Shown here: piece by piece, positions 29,415-33,113 of the stretch | Layout: every line of letters starts with the position of its first letter | How positions within the stretch are numbered: the stretch's first letter is position 1 | From: Acidobacteriota bacterium | GTDB lineage: Bacteria; Acidobacteriota; Thermoanaerobaculia; Multivoradales; J023 | DNA: 33,113 nucleotides | Assembly: GCA_029263395.1 (NCBI GenBank) | Contig: JAJCXO010000008.1 | Span: forward strand, 1-33,113 | Direction of reading: 5' to 3' | Notes under the pieces: model-generated | Told to the model about the DNA's origin: nothing | Databases searched by the model: none | The model's input: only the letters and a program-made list of their open reading frames with translations | Position numbers and translations under genes: made by a program

Positions 29415-32210
29415 TCAGTTGTTGAGGTAACCCAAAGCCTTCAACTGTTCGACGAGCGCCGGGTCGATCTCACCCGCCGATACGGTGGCTGTCCGGGTAC
29501 CCCGGCGACGCAGTCTGATCTCGACCTCAGGATCACCGTCGACCGCAGCCTCGATCCAACCCGACCCATCATAGGCCAGCGTCCAGCTGTCCTCCAGCGC
29601 GTCGAGATCTACCGTCACTCGAAACGGGCCTGGATCTCCGCTTTCGCATCCTGTGACCGTCCCGGCCAAAGTCAACGGCCCTCGCGGCGCCTCCATCAAA
29701 ACTCCGAACGACTGTGAGGGCTCGACTCGAAAGCTGGCGCGGCGCGGTTCAATCCAGACGAAGCCCCCGTCCGGGAGCCCCTCCGACTTGATCCGCGAAA
29801 TGTGCATCGCCAAGCCTGTTGCCATCCCCTCTATCGTGCCACAGCTGCGGTTGTCGAAGTTGAGGCGCACTCCCTGAGAACGCTCTTGCAGCAGGGTCGT
29901 CAGCCGGGTCCTGAATCCGTCCACCTGGCGCTGTGAATCGGCAGCAATGTCCTGTCGCTCCGCCGCGTCCAAACTCAGGTCAAATAGCTGGTCACGGGCG
30001 ACGAGGGGCTGCCAAGCCGTATTGTTGAAGAGATACTGCAACCGATCATTGACCCGCAACGACACACCATAGTTGGTGGATCCGGCATAACTCCAAGCTT
30101 CCCGCGCCCCCGCAACCTCGGTTGACAACAGCAACGGCAGCAAGGAAGTGCCATCAACAGGCCGACTGGTGGTCTCTGTTTCAATCCCGAGGACTGCGAG
30201 CATGGTTGGCACAATATCGACGGTACTGACTTGCGCGTCGACCACCGACCCGGCACCGTCGCCGTTGGGTAGGGCCATGATCAAAGGCACCAAGAGGTTG
30301 TTGTCGTGCAAAGTGGCGTGCTTGACGAACCCTTCCTCCCCTAACGACTCGCCGTGGTCGGAAGTCAACACAATCAAAGTGTTCCGGTCGAGTTCGAGCT
30401 CGCGTAACCGATCGAGCAGGCGACCGACCGCCGCGTCGGCATGGGCGACGCCGCTATCGTAGAGACAGTTGACCAAGGGGAGATCGGCCTCGGGAGCTGG
30501 CTCGGCATCAGTAATCGACAACTCCGGCAGCCACTTGCGCAATTCGTAAATAACCGCAAATCCGGAGTCAGCCTGCCGTTTCTTTTCGACCGCACCATAA
30601 AGCACTTCCCCGGCCTCCCCCTCCGGCGCAACACAACGGCTGGCATACGGCAGCCGATAACGGTAAGGGTCGTGGACTTCGTAGGTGTGAAAAAAGAGGA
30701 AAAACGGCCGCTGGGCACTGCTCAAGGAGTCCGACGCGTGATCCACTCCGACGCTGACTTCGTTTTCCGCCGCCTGGGCCTGCCCCCAGTAGCGAAACAC
30801 ATCAAACCCTTGGGCCAAGCCTTTGTCGGGATGTAGCCAACCACCTCCGGTGATGCCGAGGGTCGAATAACCTTCCCGACGCAAGATCTCCGGCAACATG
30901 TCGATCTCGAGCGGCGCCGGCTGCCGGTGATTGACGCCATGGGTAAGCGCATCGAGTCCAGACAACATCGAGACGTGGGACGGCAGCGTCCACGGTGCCG
31001 TAGTCACCGCTCGCTTGAAAACGACCCCTGACGTCTTGGCCCACCGATCGATATTCGGCGACGTCGGTTGCGGATAACCGTACACCCCGAGACGATCCGC
31101 CCGCAGCGTATCGATCGAGATCAAAACGACATTCGGCATCTGCTGGCTGTTGGATCGTTCGACGATCTCAGGATGGCCCCAAGCCGGAATCCCGTCTTCG
31201 AGAACGTAATCCTCACCGTTGGCGACAGTTTCGAAGACCAACTCCTCAACGGTGGAGGCCAAATCCACCGTCGCCTCGAGCCATTGACCGGCCCGTGGGT
31301 CGCTACCCGGATCGACGATATCTTCGAATACCGTCGTAGCATCCGCCCCGATAATCCGAAACGTCATGGCTGGTCCCGTGCCCTGGGGTAAACCGTAGGC
31401 GAAACGCAACGCGGTAGACACGCCAGAGGTGGATGCTGGCCGAGTTGGTGCCGGCACCGTCCAGGTGCGAGGCACCCCGGGCGGACTCAACAGCGCGTTG
31501 CGTGCTTCGGATCCCAGGCTCACCTTCCAATCCTGAGCTACCAGCCCTGCCAGCATACGCGACTCGAAGCCTTCTTCGCCGACGGTCGAGACCGACCGCA
31601 GCTCGACAACCTGCCCGTCGATATCCGGCACATCGAGCCGCAAGGCGCGAATCTTGCCTTGCCACAACGGGTGGTCGGCCAGCTCGAATCGATAGGTCGC
31701 GACCTCCCCGGTCGAACGCCCCACGTCCACCACAGCCCCCCGCTCCGCGATGAAAATCTCTCCCGGGCCGACCCAGAAGAGGCGAAGCCGTCCGCGTTGT
31801 ATACCTCGGACTTCAACCACAACCGCCGAGACGTTCTCGGCCAACAGATCCACCTCCCGGGACAGCCGAACGAAACTCCCGCCGGTACCCGTGGGAGGCA
31901 CACGCAAAAAGCCATCTTCAGCGGACAGAGCCGACGGCTCAGGAGTTTTCCAACGTCGCGGTTCGTCCGGATTACCCAGGTTCCAGATCTCGTAACCGTG
32001 GGCCTTCTTCACCCGGTCCAGATCGAGAATCAAGTCCGTCGGCTCGGCAATCAAACGGTGGGAAATGGCCCAAGAAGCCTCATCCACCTGACGATTACAG
32101 CCGGATAAGGCAAGACCTGCCAACAACAGGCCACATGATAGGCCGCACAGTGAGCCACGCAGTAGGCCGCGCAGACCGCCCGCATGGACGAAAGCATCAA
32201 TAGAGCGCAT
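29415..32210 (-). CDS. Long sulfatase-fold lipoprotein (Thr-type) with N- and C-terminal beta domains
   Basis: 931 residues; ATG 32210 begins a lipoprotein signal with lipobox LALSGC (Cys38). Residues about 60-350 hold two beta-rich domains: the first includes IQRGRLRLFWVGPGEIFIAE, the second opens with WKVSLGSEARNALLSPPG (228-245). Core: Asp367 (ISIDTLRADRLGVYGY), active-site loop PWTLPSHVSMLSG with Thr408 and His412, followed by H-G-V-N-H-R, and TSDHGESLG (Asp618, His619). YLFNNTAWQP and LFDLSLD segments precede a C-terminal beta domain with three cysteines, then the tail LKALGYLNN. It is the third member of the long subfamily and the only one standing alone, between the repeat-rich spacer and a divergent glycosyltransferase gene. 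Its signal region is built from repeated G-L-R/C-G-L codons. Activity on phosphoesters is inferred. Confidence 0.85.
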   Translation of the reverse strand: MRSIDAFVHAGGLRGLLRGSLCGLSCGLLLAGLALSGCNRQVDEASWAISHRLIAEPTDLILDLDRVKKAHGYEIWNLGNPDEPRRWKTPEPSALSAEDGFLRVPPTGTGGSFVRLSREVDLLAENVSAVVVEVRGIQRGRLRLFWVGPGEIFIAERGAVVDVGRSTGEVATYRFELADHPLWQGKIRALRLDVPDIDGQVVELRSVSTVGEEGFESRMLAGLVAQDWKVSLGSEARNALLSPPGVPRTWTVPAPTRPASTSGVSTALRFAYGLPQGTGPAMTFRIIGADATTVFEDIVDPGSDPRAGQWLEATVDLASTVEELVFETVANGEDYVLEDGIPAWGHPEIVERSNSQQMPNVVLISIDTLRADRLGVYGYPQPTSPNIDRWAKTSGVVFKRAVTTAPWTLPSHVSMLSGLDALTHGVNHRQPAPLEIDMLPEILRREGYSTLGITGGGWLHPDKGLAQGFDVFRYWGQAQAAENEVSVGVDHASDSLSSAQRPFFLFFHTYEVHDPYRYRLPYASRCVAPEGEAGEVLYGAVEKKRQADSGFAVIYELRKWLPELSITDAEPAPEADLPLVNCLYDSGVAHADAAVGRLLDRLRELELDRNTLIVLTSDHGESLGEEGFVKHATLHDNNLLVPLIMALPNGDGAGSVVDAQVSTVDIVPTMLAVLGIETETTSRPVDGTSLLPLLLSTEVAGAREAWSYAGSTNYGVSLRVNDRLQYLFNNTAWQPLVARDQLFDLSLDAAERQDIAADSQRQVDGFRTRLTTLLQERSQGVRLNFDNRSCGTIEGMATGLAMHISRIKSEGLPDGGFVWIEPRRASFRVEPSQSFGVLMEAPRGPLTLAGTVTGCESGDPGPFRVTVDLDALEDSWTLAYDGSGWIEAAVDGDPEVEIRLRRRGTRTATVSAGEIDPALVEQLKALGYLNN

Positions 32211-32235
32211 AGAGGTCGCGAACCTGGCCAGCGTG

Positions 32236-32283
32236 GGAATTAGGGACCTAGGAATAGAGAGCTGGGAATAGAGAACCGGGAAT
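32236..32283. repeat. Short degenerate tandem repeat upstream of two divergent genes
   Basis: Four GGAAT[A/T]-starting units with 14-15 base spacing (32236, 32251, 32265, 32279) lie in the 171-base gap between the divergent 931-residue lipoprotein gene and the glycosyltransferase gene. They could be binding sites or a simple slippage repeat; no promoter boxes were recognised around them. Confidence 0.6.
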
Positions 32284-32381
32284 TAGGAGTCGAGACAAAC
32301 GGCTCCCGTCGGGTGACATGTTGGGTTAGTCTACGCCAAGCGCACCTCCCTGACATCTTCTCTACCACAAGAACATCCAAC

Positions 32382-33113
32382 GTGACCCGAATCCTCATCT
32401 TGGGAGCGGCACCGCTCCCCTTCGAGCCGCAGCGCCGTCAATACGCCGCCAACCTGAGAACGTGGCATTTCACCCGCCCGCTGATCGACGACGGACACCA
32501 AGTCCGCCTGATCGGATGCCGTCTACCTCAAACCTATGCAGCGGATGCCGACCCGGCCAGCTTGATCGAACGCAACGGCCTCGAGTACTACTCGATCTCG
32601 GGAGAGCTCTTTCACGACACCGCCTATCTCCAGAAGTTGTGTGACGAGTTCAACCCGGAAGCAATTGTCGGCGTCAACACCCACCCGTCATCCCGGGCGG
32701 TGCTACTCGATACCGATCGCCCGATCTGGTGTGACCTCAATGGTTGGATCATGGCTGAGGGACAGACCAAAAGCTACGTTTATGACGACGATCGGTACCT
32801 GTCACACTTCTGGAACATGGAGCGCGAGGTCCTCGACCGCGCCGATGTCATCTCGACCGTTTCGGAAGCACAGGCCAACGCCACCGTCGGCGAATTGGCG
32901 GTCCGCGGCCGACTCAATCGAAAGTGTTTCGGTTATGACTTCGTGCATCGCATTCCCAATGCGGCTTCCGAAATCGACTATCAGCACAGTAAGAATGTCG
33001 CGCGCGGTAAGGTGGTCTCCAAGGACGCCTTCATCGTGTTGTGGGCAGGTGGCTACAACACTTGGACCGACGTCGATCTGCTCTACAAAGCGCTGACCAC
33101 CGCCATGCGGGAG
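32382..33113 (+). CDS. GT4-like glycosyltransferase (3' end missing)
   Basis: A frame open from GTG 32382 to the window edge, 244 codons so far. The N-terminus MTRILILGAAPLPFEPQRRQ is a typical GT-B nucleotide-fold start with a flexible loop, and LIDDGHQVRLIGCRLP is the second strand-helix unit. Near residues 155-165 comes DVISTVSEAQ, the hinge-side motif seen in many GT4 enzymes. FIVLWAGGYNTWTDVDLLYK (about 217-236) starts the donor domain. Neither catalytic glutamate is reached before the window ends. Expected to be a cytoplasmic sugar transferase of the same glycan pathway. It is divergent from the long lipoprotein gene, with a repeat-bearing 171-base gap between them. Confidence 0.85.
   Translation, partial: MTRILILGAAPLPFEPQRRQYAANLRTWHFTRPLIDDGHQVRLIGCRLPQTYAADADPASLIERNGLEYYSISGELFHDTAYLQKLCDEFNPEAIVGVNTHPSSRAVLLDTDRPIWCDLNGWIMAEGQTKSYVYDDDRYLSHFWNMEREVLDRADVISTVSEAQANATVGELAVRGRLNRKCFGYDFVHRIPNAASEIDYQHSKNVARGKVVSKDAFIVLWAGGYNTWTDVDLLYKALTTAMRE

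Overview
The window is bacterial DNA with dense coding. Lipoprotein signal peptides, a type II/IV secretion ATPase and envelope glycan genes point to a Gram-negative host. Many sulfatase-like lipoproteins ending in an L-x-A-L-G-Y tail remind me of Acidobacteriota (Thermoanaerobaculia-like) or Myxococcota-type genomes, but no phylogenetic marker gene is present, so this is only a leaning.

Layout. 1-3963 (+): end of a type I restriction-modification locus, with a partial hsdM, an overlapping hsdS, a 0.5 kb gap with a dispersed repeat and its own promoter, then a second hsdS that resembles the first along its whole length. 3960-4451 (-): a small XRE-type regulator converging on hsdS2. 4805-7940 (+): a GspE/PilB-family ATPase and a polyprenyl-phosphate sugar transferase, 25 bases apart. 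14396-7941 (-): a tightly packed four-gene unit of GT-C-like membrane protein, two sulfatase-fold lipoproteins and a GT4 glycosyltransferase. 15222-14587 (-): a small secreted protein with a strong Shine-Dalgarno and a terminator-like hairpin. 23125-15622 (-): a second unit of sulfatase-fold lipoprotein, small membrane-anchored protein, GT-C-like transferase and sulfatase-fold lipoprotein. 23549-28427 (+): three more sulfatase-fold proteins. Then come a small secreted protein (28595-28990, +), a repeat-rich convergent spacer, one more long sulfatase-fold lipoprotein (32210-29415, -) and the start of a glycosyltransferase (32382 to the window end, +).

Main result. The window encodes eight alkaline-phosphatase-superfamily ('sulfatase') proteins, but only one (23549-25060) has the Cys-x-Pro-Ser-Arg motif needed for formylglycine. 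In the other seven the cysteine position is threonine, usually in a W-T-x-P-S-H context, and all seven end in, or just before, L-x-A-L-G-Y. Threonine is the nucleophile in phosphoethanolamine and glycerol-phosphate transferases and in nucleotide pyrophosphatases of this superfamily. Most of this cluster may therefore act on phosphoesters rather than sulfate esters. Seven of the eight carry a lipobox and the eighth has N-terminal membrane spans, so they would work outside the inner membrane.

Since they sit in operons with GT-C-like transferases, GT4 transferases and a polyprenyl-phosphate priming transferase, I infer a surface glycan or glycolipid system in which lipid-linked sugars are built and then decorated or trimmed extracytoplasmically by threonine-type phosphotransferases or phosphodiesterases. 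This is a hypothesis from sequence and context only.
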